Assembly: GCA_963969495.1 (NCBI GenBank)
Contig: OZ018322.1
Coordinates: forward strand, 156,332,848-156,396,847
Origin: Ceratothoa steindachneri
Lineage: Eukaryota; Arthropoda; Malacostraca; Isopoda; Cymothoidae
Length of the DNA stretch: 64,000 nt
Direction of reading: 5' to 3'
Shown here: positions 53,761 to 64,000 of the stretch, in pieces
How the letters are laid out: each line of letters starts with the position of its first letter
How positions within the stretch are numbered: position 1 is the first letter of the stretch
Position numbers and translations under genes: made by a program
Notes under the pieces: generated by a model
The model's database searches: none
Told to the model about the DNA's origin: nothing
The model's input: only the letters and a program-made list of their open reading frames with translations

Positions 53761-55131
53761 ATAAATGAATTGTAATAGCATATGAATTACGTTTCCGTAA
53801 TATCTTTTTCCTATTGTACTTTGTTTCCTTTTTAATGCCGTTCCAAATCGGAGAGATCCTATTGCCATTTTTGTGAGTTTTGCGGTATTTCTATATACCC
53901 AAGGTATTTACATATTTCAGAACATGTATTGATTTTTTTTCTGGTTATCTCTCTCTCTCTGTCATTAATAGTTGAAATCCTTTAGCATAGTTATGGAAGA
54001 GTTTGTATAGCTTGCTAGGTTTCAGCAGGCCAAGAAGCCATTTTTTTTTATCTTTTTGACCAACTTTTATCTTATTGAATTCAAGGTGGTCGGCAAGTTC
54101 TTAATTAATTGATTTTAATTCTGAACCGATCAGGAAACCCAGGTCCTTTGCTTAATAGGATATGAAATTACTCTCCAGGCTAAAGTCTTTTATACATAAT
54201 AAGTGCATGCGGTTTGTAGGAGGCTTTACCTCATAGGACATTATATCAGTACATTTTCTTCTATATGGATGCCGCAAGCGACACGCTATCACGAAGTCCC
54301 TCTACATTATGGAGCTGTGGCAAAACCTCCCTATATTTATGTTGGATGTTCTAATCGATAGTCGAGCAGATCATCGAAGGGATTATGAAGAAGGAGTTGG
54401 AAGAGGGGAACGAAGAAGAGGATTTCATGCCTAAAATGATGAGAAGTACAGTTTTTACTCTTGATATTTATTATATCACTTATGAGCTATCATAAGCTCT
54501 ACTTACTATTTTAAGTGGCTTAACTTACGATGTAGTGAGAAGGGTTTAACATATCAACATTTGAGCAACGACTACAACGTGCTTTGTTCCTCATCCCTTG
54601 GCAAGTAGAACTGCAGGTGACTCTTCTCTAGTCAATAATATTCATATACTACCAGGAGACATGACTCAGCTACTAGAAAAACCCTCAATTAGGGTATCCC
54701 TATTGTCGTTGGTTGTTACAACTCTGTTTTGTTTTCATTGCTTTCACTCTACACGGAAGCCTATGGATGGTTTTAATAAAACTCATTCCTCAAAACACAT
54801 TAATTTAACAGCGTACTCTTATGCCTCAAATTTCTTCAGTTAAAAGATCTTATTCATCCACAGGCTCTATGACTTATTGGGTGTCTTGCAATTGGAGACC
54901 TGCGAATTGTATTCTGCTGGTTTTTAGACACTTTGATGGTTTAGGGAATGGGAAAGCTAAAGAGATCTCAAGGTATCAATTTCCTAGATACCAATGAAGA
55001 AGGCTTTATGCTCTATAGTATATATTCTACCTGGCTCTAATCAGAGCTGCTCTTTGAGAATCTTGAAGAAAAAAAAACGGTAAATGGCTGCGGAAAATAT
55101 GAAGATGCTTCCCATGCCTAATTAAGTGTTC
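53760..55131. other. Spacer, nothing recognised
   Basis: An 81-codon plus-strand frame (54,598-54,843) has no motif I can name. No terminal repeats were seen. Confidence 0.35.
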
Positions 55132-55139
55132 CTCTAGAC

Positions 55140-55392
55140 CAGGGTTGTCCAACCTTTTTTCCCAACGGGCCAAATTGGAAATTTAAGTATATTCACCGGG
55201 CCACAGAGGTACTTAAATATAAATTTTAAAAAGTTTGAAGATATATATAATTACAAACAAAAGACTGTATATTGACATCAAAAAATAAATTAGACTTATA
55301 TAAAATAAAATCAAATCAATGTGATTTTGGGGATTGCCTTCTTTTTATGATATTCTCAATATCTTGTTTTCAGATTAATGAAAATATACCTG
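55140..55392. mobile_element. hAT MITE with exact 8-bp target duplication
   Basis: Starts CAGGGTTGTCCAACCTTTTT, a hAT terminal form, and ends ATATACCTG (inverted: CAGGTATAT). CTCTAGAC lies immediately outside both ends (55,132-55,139; 55,393-55,400). Length 253 bp, no coding capacity. The inverted repeat itself is only about 4 bp plus scattered matches. A CGGGCCACAGAGG-type subterminal block is near 55,197. Confidence 0.75.
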
Positions 55393-55400
55393 CTCTAGAC

Positions 55401-55984
55401 TTTTAATACGAGTATTTTTTTCTATTCACTATTTGAGGAACGTACAAGGTCGTAGCACCTATATTATGGCGGTCTTTTTTTCATTTTATAGATATGAATC
55501 GCTAAAAAAATAATTATTCCAAAGGATTAAGAGGCGTGTTTAGATTGTTTCCTTAAAAGAAAATTATACTAATTCTCACATAGAAATATAGAGGGAACCA
55601 TGCCCCCAGCGATTTATATTTCTTTTGCTATGATATGAGAATTTTCTAGAGTATAATGTCCATTGCGTCCCAATGGAAAGAAAACCGTCTCCTTTCCTAG
55701 AATTTGCTGAACTTTTTTGTGAAGTTCTCGCAGTTTAATTTCAAAAAGCCTTTCACGCGTCTTATTACTAGGAACTGCACCAGCATCAATTGCTACCTTC
55801 TCTTCCTGTTGATGTGACCAATTTTCTCTGCAAAGCGATTTTTAGATACAGAATTCTTGAATGAGGTTTTAGCTCTTCCAAAAAATTATTAGTAGAATTT
55901 TGTTTTTTTAATAATACAACACTTAATTTTGCCTAAATGATTAGTTTTCTTGTAATGGATAATCATCCTCGTCATCATCACTAA
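55401..55984. other. AT-rich spacer, nothing recognised
   Basis: No supported gene or repeat. Confidence 0.4.
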
Positions 55985-56290
55985 CTCTATAATTTAAGAA
56001 GGGGATTTTTTTTAAATTTGAATAATAATTTGATCTTAGTTTGGTTATGACTGATGTTTTTTATCAAAGTTATTTATAAGAATTCTTTTATAATATCAAA
56101 CAACAAAATGGTGAAGTTCAGAAATAAATATAAGTATCGAAATTTTGTGGATTTTTCAAAACTCAAAGAATTACAAATGGTGAAGTTCAGAAAATTTATA
56201 AAATTTAACCATGGTTGCTTTTTATTTAGATTTGAAATTTTAATATTAGTAGCGAAGCGCAAGCTCCCCCCTCTTTCGTAGTGTGGAGTA
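55985..56290 (+). repeat. Dispersed repeat, copy 3
   Basis: CTATAATTTAAGAAGGGGAT, TTAGTTTGGTTATGACTGAT, TTTTTATCAAAGTTATTTAT and two AAATGGTGAAGTTCAGAAA units (56,105 and 56,176), then TAGCGAAGCGCAAGCTCC and GAGTAGCGAAGCC. Parallels copies at 44,320-44,546 and 51,653-52,235. The internal duplication of the AAATGGTGAAGTTCAG block is specific to this copy. Confidence 0.55.
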
Positions 56291-56636
56291 GCGAAGCCAT
56301 TGCCTGGTTTGATTATTAAATAAAAGGAGTCTCATTCGTGTGTATATGTGCATGCTTTGTTTGTGTTGGCTCTACGTATATCTTTTATTCCTCATTCTCT
56401 GTATATATTCTGGAATTTTGGGGCAATATGATCTCCTTGGGTTTTGAACAAAGGAGCCTGGATAAAAATATTGATAATAATAAATAAGAGGAAATGGTGG
56501 CATCGAAATTTCAGCAAATTTGTTTTTCACCGAATCACTTTCAACTTAAACCTATTTTTCGTCGTGTGGGAGTGTAGTCGCAGGCGACTCTATATCTCAC
56601 TCTGTCTGTTGGTCCCCGGTTTGATTTTTTTGTTTT

Positions 56637-56980
56637 GGTAATAACATTGTAACTATTCGGCCAATTCTAACGAAATTTGAAACCCTTATGTTGTTGTATA
56701 TTTTCACTTGAAGGATATAATTGCCAAATTTATCGCAAGATCAGCCGGGGAATTATTTGGTAATAACATCATAACTATCTGAAACCCTTATATTATTTTA
56801 CATCACGTTTGACTGATATAATTGCCAAGGTCGTCCCAAGGTTAGCTGGAGAATTATTTGGTAATACCTTCAATATTATTCAGCCGATTATAACGAAATT
56901 TGAAACCCTTATGTTCTTTTACACTCACATTCGAATGATATGATTGCCAAGGCCCTCCCAATTTTAGTCCGAGAATTATT
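56637..56980. repeat. ~120-bp tandem repeat, three units
   Basis: Units begin GGTAATA at 56,637, 56,759 and 56,860 (122, 101 and about 120 bp). Each has TTTGAAACCCTTAT or a close form (GAAACCCTTAT in unit 2), ATATAATTGCCAA and a GAATTATT end. The middle unit lacks about 20 bp. Confidence 0.85.
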
Positions 56981-56984
56981 GAAT

Positions 56985-59110
56985 GTTTTGAAGGTCGTAA
57001 TGTCATAAATCAGAATAAGCAAGAGGACGCGATTTTTAGTCGGCAGACCTTGTTTAAATCTGTAAGCGATCAGCATAATTAAATAGAAATTGAGATTTGT
57101 TTTGAAAAAGTAGTGAAATAAATGGTAGCATTGCGTCCTAAGTCCTTGTTCTGGGCCTTGAATGCAACAAACAGGTATACTTCATGGATTTAAATAATTT
57201 TATTCTAATGTGCCATCCACAATGCCAATTCTTCTTTTTCTCTTTTTCCCTGCCAAAGAACCCACCATAAATAACTCTACGCCCTAGTTATTCACTCTTT
57301 TAATAATACATTGAGTAAAACATTTTCTTTCCAATATTTGGTTCAAGAATTTGTAATTTGAATCTTGTTCACACCAGAGCTTCTCCCTTGCGTGTCGTTG
57401 AGTCGAAATGTCACTGAATACGGAGCACGTAAATTTGCTTACGATGGAAAAAGTCCGCCTAAATGATAGATATAGGAGATGTATCAAATGAGTTTCACTT
57501 GTCTCCTTTTAAATGATAGAATTTTCTTCTTCAATCTTTCATTTGTTATAAAATAATATTCGTGCTAAATTTTACGTTTTTGGTTGATTACTTATTATTA
57601 ATGATAACCTAGGTAAAGGCTAGTTTGCACTTTCGACTTTTTTTTTAATGAAGTTTATGTTGTAATGTCTGGCTGCATATGTTCATATTTCTTCCCAATC
57701 TTTGCTAAACTAAAATTCTTAATGATCCTTTCTTATTTATTTTTTTATAATTCAGCATAATATTTTTTTATTTGTAATTCGAGTTCCTTCGAAAAAATAT
57801 GTGTAAAACTTCTTAGAAACACCTTGGAGATTTTCCTCATGAATTCCTCTTCAGAATCGAAGGACGAAGTAAGAAGGTGTAAGGTGTCATCAGGGCAACT
57901 ATGCTGCAGCTAACATCTGGATAAACGCATGGATCTTCGGCTATATATTTTCTACATATTTTCTCTCTCTCTACTTTCTCCACTTTCTTTACCTATTTCT
58001 CCTAGCAAACTTCCTAGTGGAGTTTCCTTCGTTGTTATTTGTTACTTAATTTTAACTTAGTAATAAGTAGTCAGAATAAAGAAAGCAAGAACCTGGCATT
58101 CGCACTCTATTCTTTCTCAAACATTCACGTGTTTTTCCTTCGCTCGCGTCTTCGCTCCTTATTTTCTTGATTTTATATCACTTGCGCATTAAAATTCTAT
58201 TTTCTCCACTCTTATTCATGCGGTTCTCTCCCAACATAAAATGGACTCTTCAATCAATGGCTATCTAATGTAGTGTTTCCGCCTCCCGTTTGCTTCAATT
58301 ACCTGCCACTAGAGAGGCTCAATCGAGTTGTCACAAGGCCTGCAAGACAAGAGGCAGATACGACAAGAAAAAACATACTGCTTATATATATGGAAAACTG
58401 CGCGCTTCGGGGCCTCAACATGCGCAAGGATCGCTCTTAGGCTATGGTGTTATTTAAATTTGACCAATACAGCCCAAACCAATAGAAACTGTTGTTCTGA
58501 ATTGGATAATCATTTGCATCTCTAACTAATAAATATCTTAATTTTGAAGTCCCTTTTTTCTCTCTTCACACCCACTAACAAGCAGTCTAATCCCTTAAAT
58601 TAAATCAACCATCCTTGCCGTCCCACTGGATACAGGAATAACTTTGACAACAAACAAATTCACAAAAAGGAAAAGACTGTTCTAACATGGGAACCACATT
58701 CGGGCAGACTAAAGATTCCTTCGTCCACATATAAATTCAGTACACACGTAGCTCAATCTCCTATGTTGCGACAGCTTAGGCAACCAATAACGCATTCACC
58801 CATCTCCGCACCAACATAAAATAAAACATAGCTTCACCCTCGCCATGGGACTCACTTGCAACATCCCAATAAACCGAATACAATCAAACAAATGGCGGGT
58901 TTATAGATACCTATCTCTACCTCCGTTGATAGTAAAACTATTTGACAGTACGCGAAATCCCAAGGCACACATGTCATTATATGCAGTGCCCTTATCATTC
59001 ACTACAAAACAAGTTTAAAACTCAAAGGACATATGCGAGAGAGATTATATCGTAAAGCCAACCTATCCGAAACCAAGCCACCTTACCCCTTCTTTTATTA
59101 ATACACATAT
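56985..59110. other. AT-rich spacer, nothing recognised
   Basis: Short ORFs only, for example 58,328-58,525, with no recognisable motif. From 58,560 the base composition becomes A/C-rich on the plus strand up to the mariner, with the same trend on its far side. That suggests one continuous unit that the mariner entered, though I could not name it. Confidence 0.4.
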
Positions 59111-59111
59111 A

Positions 59112-60052
59112 CGAGGGGTGGTCAATAAGTTTTGCGCTTCGGTAGGGCAAAACGGAGGAAGGGGGATGGCTGTTTGTGGGGATGTTAGGACGAGTTATGA
59201 CAATTTAAGGCCTGCAGCCGCACGCTACTGCCTCGTTTATTTAAGAAGCAGTAGCTGATCGCAGATCGTCAGTCACAAATTTTTCAACAATGGAGAAGGT
59301 TGAGCACCGCGCAGTGATCCAATTTTTAACCAAGGAAGGCAAAAATGCAAAAGAGATCCATGAACGCATGGTTGCAGTGTACACCGACACCACCCCTTAC
59401 TATGCAATCATTGCTCGCTGGAATAGGGAGTTCCGCCATTTTCGTGAGTCCCTTGAAGATGACCCCGGTCCAAGACGCCCGCCAGACGTGATCAACGAGA
59501 ACAATGTGGTTTGTGTGGAGAGGATGATCCTCGAAAATCGACGGGTGAAGGTCAAAGAAATCGAGCGAGAACTTGGAATATCACATGGAAGTGTTATCAA
59601 CATAATCCACGACAATTTGGCCATGACCAAGGTCTCTGCCCGTTGGGTCCCTAGAAACCTCACGCCCCATGATCGACTTAAACGTCGTCAAAGTTCGGAG
59701 GAGCTGCTGCTCCTGTATAAACAAGACCCGGCGGGATTCGAGTCATGAATAGTCACAGGTGATGAATCGTGGGCCCATCACTAGGATCCCTAGTAACCTT
59801 TTTTTATTCCGCCAGCTCAAGGCTGCACTGCGTGAACGCCGGTTTAGGGACGGTGAAGATGTCCAGCTCGCCGTCCAGGAGTGGATTGAACAGCAGTCGG
59901 GAGATTTCTGGTTGTCGGGAATTCGAAGCCTCAGCGACAAGTAGCGCAAGTGCATTGAAGTCGAGGGTAGTTATATTGAAAAATATTAAAACACTTTTCC
60001 TCATATCTTGTTTCCTTATATCCGAATTGCAAAACTTATTGACCGCCCCTCG
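59112..60052 (+). mobile_element. mariner element (copy 2, internally deleted, 941 bp)
   Basis: Ends CGAGGGGTGGTCAATAAGTT and (inverted from 60,052) CGAGGGGCGGTCAATAAGTT are a near-perfect inverted repeat, flanked by TA at 59,110-59,111 and 60,053-60,054. The same family as 4334-5624, but about 360 bp are missing at ~59,790-59,800. Confidence 0.92.
59290..59989 (+). pseudogene. mariner transposase, deleted for catalytic core
   Basis: Open from ATG for 152 codons: N-terminal HTH with ATG MEKVEHRAVIQFLTKEG, NREFRHFRESLEDDPGPRRP, the second HTH ERELGISHGSVINIIHDNL and the WVPRNLTPHD linker, ending at TGA (59,746). Here the Trp codon that is a stop in copy 1 is intact. Beyond the stop, GDESWAHH (first catalytic Asp) is readable near 59,760. 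Then the deletion removes the second Asp and the start of the third block, leaving LFLFRQLKAALRERRF and the C-terminus to 59,989. The protein could at most bind the ends, not cut. Confidence 0.88.
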
Positions 60053-60059
60053 TAGCACA

Positions 60060-63000
60060 TTATATCATGCAATTTTTTTGTCCAAACAATCTTCTTATAT
60101 TCATACTATGAACATATATCGACCAAGAAGACACAAGACTCCGGTAGCTAACCATGAAAAACTAAAACATACTAATACCGCCCTGGCTTAACCGAAATAC
60201 CACCCAAAAGCACAAGTTAGATAAAACTTGCAGATACACCAAGTGGTGGGTTTCTGGCAGAAAGCGGTCGGGTTAGAAAATTGATCAAGGCTGCCTACCC
60301 AAAGGACAGACCTTAGTCAGGCGCAATATAAGTAGGCAAGAGTCACCAACACTATAATTAAAACATACCCCGTATTTCTATATACTATCAAGGACCTGAT
60401 AAGATACGGTTTGCGGTTTCAACATTAAGGCCTGGAAATTTCTTATAAAAGTTCATTCAACAATCACAGATTTAAAGAAACATTCTCTATATCTGTATTC
60501 CTCATTGCGGTGTGCTTCATTGACTTCTTGTCTGACAAGCTAACTACAGATCTCGGTTGCTGCAACAGAGTCGGTAAGTTGGGCTCCCACTTATTCAACT
60601 GGGAGCTGGGGTATATTTCGTTTATTCTGTAGATGGAAAACCTCACACAGGTGCCCTTTTGTATTTAGTCTGCCCATCATATTTTTGAGATTTGAGGCAG
60701 CTGATCATCAAGGCAAACACGCGAAAAAATAGTTTATATGAGCGGGAGAGAGTGGATGAAGGGATAGACCAGACAAACCTTTCTTTGTTTTTCTTTGGTC
60801 GAACTCTCATCGGTATTGAGTAATTTAATGCGTTTTTCATATAATATTCTTCCCTCTACATACGAGTTTAACGGAGTGCCGAGGGAAATATCATTAAAAG
60901 CAATAAAAAGAATAGACTTCCAATGATGGGTGCTACAAGGAAGAATCTCTAGAATAAATCAAACAGAAGTCTTCCACAATTAGGAGGAGTTCCGAAGAGC
61001 AAATGGCACCAAATAGCGGTCTACCATAACGATTTTAACGAGACTGAAACATAAGGGCTCAGAAATGTTCATCGGAAAAGGACAAAATGGGACAATGTGC
61101 ATTTGTATTCGTTAGGTTCCCTAAAAGAAGAAATTTGTCAAAAGGAAACGTTGCGTTACTATAAATTAACTTATATTTTAATTGAAAAAAGGCCTACAGT
61201 TTTACTGTTCTCCCATGGAAGTCTACTGGGAAATTGGCAGATACATCTCTGATTTAAAGATTAATGGTCTTCCTGACAATTCATAGATCCCTATACTTAA
61301 GAACTGAATTTCGAAAAACTGTATTATTCTTACAACATTTATTTGATATTTCCTAGAGGAAGTCAGTGAATACTAGGCCCTAACAATTGGATCGTCAAAT
61401 TCAGTAAGTTATGAGGACGGAATCGATATGACAAGGCCCACTATAATGTTCTAGATCACATTTGACTAAGAAAGGATCTCTGGGTAACTTCGCCTGGATG
61501 GTACCTGCTCCATTTGAAGCCATTTGTGCCTTTTCCGCGGAAAGCCAAACTCTCGTTATCAATAAAGATGGGTATTCCCTATATTCGAATATCAAATTTT
61601 ATGGCAGTGAAGAGAAGTCTCTATCGTGGCACTTCAAAGTTCATTAATTTTGGGGGGTCTAACATTAGTTTAGCGAACGATTGCAACGAGATTCATATAT
61701 GAAAATAGGTGCTAGGCTTTTTTCTTCAGCGCTCAGTATAAATTCTTGTAACGATGCGCGTGTCCATGAACATCTTTTGCCTGTCAGATGAGAAAGGATC
61801 CCACTAATATGGATCCCTTCAGGCCTAACATTTTGGTAACTGACTTGCGAATCGGATACTTTCATTGAGCTAAAATTTTCCCGGATACACGTAATTAACG
61901 ATAAATATTTGTTTTAACACAATTGTGCACTGTAATTTAAAAATGGGTTTTTCTTATACAGATTAATATGTACTTTTCAGATCTGACATTCGGTTTTCGC
62001 GGAAATACATACTTTGCCCATAATCTACCAAAGTCCATACTAGGAAAAGTATCTATTTCCAGCAAAAACGAGCTTCAGATCAGAAAAGTATACATAAAAC
62101 TGCATAGGACAAACACAGTTATAAATTAATTTAAAAGATCCAGACCCGAACTAACCTGGTAATTTAAGACGATAATAGCGCCGCCTACTTTACGCTATTT
62201 TCCCTCAAAATGAACATTTTCCGGTTAAGATTCGTTAAAACGAATCTTCACCCTATATACGTCTGACAACATCATCAAAATGTTTTCCGTATGAGTTGGT
62301 ATTGCGATATATCACAGCCGGCACACTCCATTATAGCAAAGAAACTAAAAACAAGGAGACCCGCGAATTGTCCGGAATAAACGAAAATACAACGAATCGT
62401 GTGATTGTTTAGGAAGGCAGAAAACGCATGCGCAGTTAGCCTATAGATTAAAAAAAAACACGGTATTGTTTGAATATTGCCAAAACACGCATCTGCAAAT
62501 TGCTTCTAGAGCTCCAAAACACAGACCTTGGTGAAAGTATCAGGGCAAAAGTCAAAGGAACTAGGTCCAAAATGACGCAGAAAGATTCGAAGTTATCAAA
62601 ATAATATGTTTTCGATAAAATAACAAATACATTATTATTAAGTTCCGGAAGTTAAAAATATCATCAGTGAGCATAGTTTTAAAGATAGAACCCCTTGTGT
62701 ATTTGAGATTTACGAAATTGTATTTGTGTTATAATGAATTTTAACCTAATCAACTACTATTCTATTAAAAGTACACAATGCCTGCTTTTTCCATTCTTTA
62801 ACTGAATTTCGAAAGTTTAAATAGCGCAGCCAACAACTGAGCAGCTTGAATTTTTAAAGAATTAGCCTATAAATGAGGGATAGAATATGATCTAGGTATA
62901 TTAATCTTATTTTCATCCTCCACAAAGGTGGGAGTCGTAAAGTAGTTTGGGAGACATCAACATTATCCAAGACTAGGTAGTGTTCGAACGATACATTGAA

Positions 63001-64000
63001 GTTTACTCTGACGAGGAATTCCAGCTTCTTTAAAGCCAGTCTCGCACCTTCCTTCGTTTAAAAAAATAGAATTTGTTGGCTAATCGTAAACTTTTCATAT
63101 AATTCCTGATGGTAACTACGTCGTTGGCTTATTTGGAAGCTAACTTGCTCTCGAATTCTACTTACGAGAAGAGTACATACACTATAGTCTCTCTTGTGCC
63201 TATTTCAAGGACAAAACTTAAATCCTGATTCGAATTTCTTCTATAAAATTTCCGAGAATCCAGAGAAAAATAGGCAGAGCTGCGGATCGTGTCTTTTCCA
63301 TTTTTCCGTTGTTTTTTCCTTTTTGAGACAATGCTTTATTTGTTCCTGTGTATACTTTTCTCAGACATCAGTGTTCTGTAACATCCCCTCTTTGCGATGA
63401 AAATGTGCTGCCCTGTTTTTAAAAAATTGATGAAAGGTACCCAAATCACACTTTTCCTTCTATTTAAATTTCGCCGGAGGTCGACTTCGATCAGATTGAG
63501 TTCCACGGGAACATATGTCGATGTCGAGGCCAATAAAACTGCTGGGGCATTCAATAATTGACTGCAGCACGTGAAATCTATCTTGTTAATATCAGAAAAA
63601 TGATAGATGCAATTATTAATCAAGTATAATGGTTAATGTTTATTTATTACAGAATCCCTTCTTTTCCTGCTATAATTTCTCTATGTAATCTTTAGAGTAG
63701 AGCTTCGGAAAAGAGGTGATTGAAAACTCTCAAGAGAATGATTAGTTTCTTCAGCGCTCACTCGACGTTCCATTTGACAAGTAAGCATATCTTCACGTCC
63801 AAGTAAATTTCTTTCAGATGCTAAGAAGCGTTGCAAATGGATTTGAGGTAGAGTTTCCACACCCTCACGTTTTTAAGGAAATTAGCATTTACTTCGATTC
63901 TCATGTCAGTGGTAGACACGGAAAAATTACCCTTCTTTAACGGCATCCGCAGTAAAAGAGACATACGGAAGATTCAGGCGTTTGTTTAAGTTCTAGTTTC
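60060..64000. other. Spacer to the end of the window, nothing recognised
   Basis: Only short ORFs without motifs on either strand (the longest are 60-95 codons). No terminal repeats, tandem arrays or RNA genes were recognised. Divergent old elements cannot be excluded. Confidence 0.4.

Noticed and set aside
1..64000. CRISPR arrays, operons, bacterial gene clusters
   Set aside because: No regularly spaced short repeats with unique spacers, no tight gene packing; the element content is plainly eukaryotic.

Overview
The window is AT-rich eukaryotic DNA made almost entirely of transposable elements at different stages of decay. I found no host gene, rRNA or tRNA that I could support. The mix of element types (hAT, Tc1, mariner, pogo-like, IS630-like, Penelope with GIY-YIG, Jockey-like, L2-like and CR1 LINEs, Ty3/gypsy), long (TA)n and (GAA)n arrays, and scattered CCTAACC-type words fit an arthropod intergenic region. 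A crustacean or chelicerate is my guess, and the species cannot be read from the sequence.

Layout. 0-3.6 kb: a foldback element with terminal inverted repeats over 100 bp, a hAT remnant, and a 245-bp repeat present in one inverted and two direct copies. 3.6-6.4 kb: a (TA)n tract holding a minus-strand Tc1 element, which is itself split by a plus-strand mariner. 6.6-7.9 kb: a Penelope-like remnant. 8-22 kb: two copies of one Jockey-like LINE facing away from each other (5' ends inward), each with an unrelated insertion of about 1.3 kb. 22.5-26.2 kb: a broken L2-type LINE. 28.9-37 kb: remnants of an IS630-type transposase, a Ty3/gypsy gag-pol (minus), two CR1-like RT fragments and a Tc1 fragment.

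40.1-44.2 kb is a pogo-like element with both terminal repeats, a TA duplication and two recognisable introns. 44.5-51.5 kb is the youngest part: one essentially complete CR1 LINE (ORF1 370 codons with zinc motif and SGNH esterase; ORF2 about 928 codons with endonuclease and RT) and two 5'-truncated copies. All three lie in the same direction and are separated by (GAA)n. 52.7-60.1 kb has another IS630-type remnant, a hAT MITE with exact 8-bp target duplication, a ~120-bp tandem repeat and an internally deleted mariner. 60.1-64 kb has nothing I recognise.

The most notable observation is in the complete CR1. ORF2 has no ATG at its 5' end, its frame overlaps the end of ORF1 by 67 nt in the -1 register, and the overlap contains a correctly phased GGGAAAC, a canonical -1 ribosomal slippage heptamer. 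This suggests that ORF2 is made as an ORF1-ORF2 frameshift product rather than from its own start codon.
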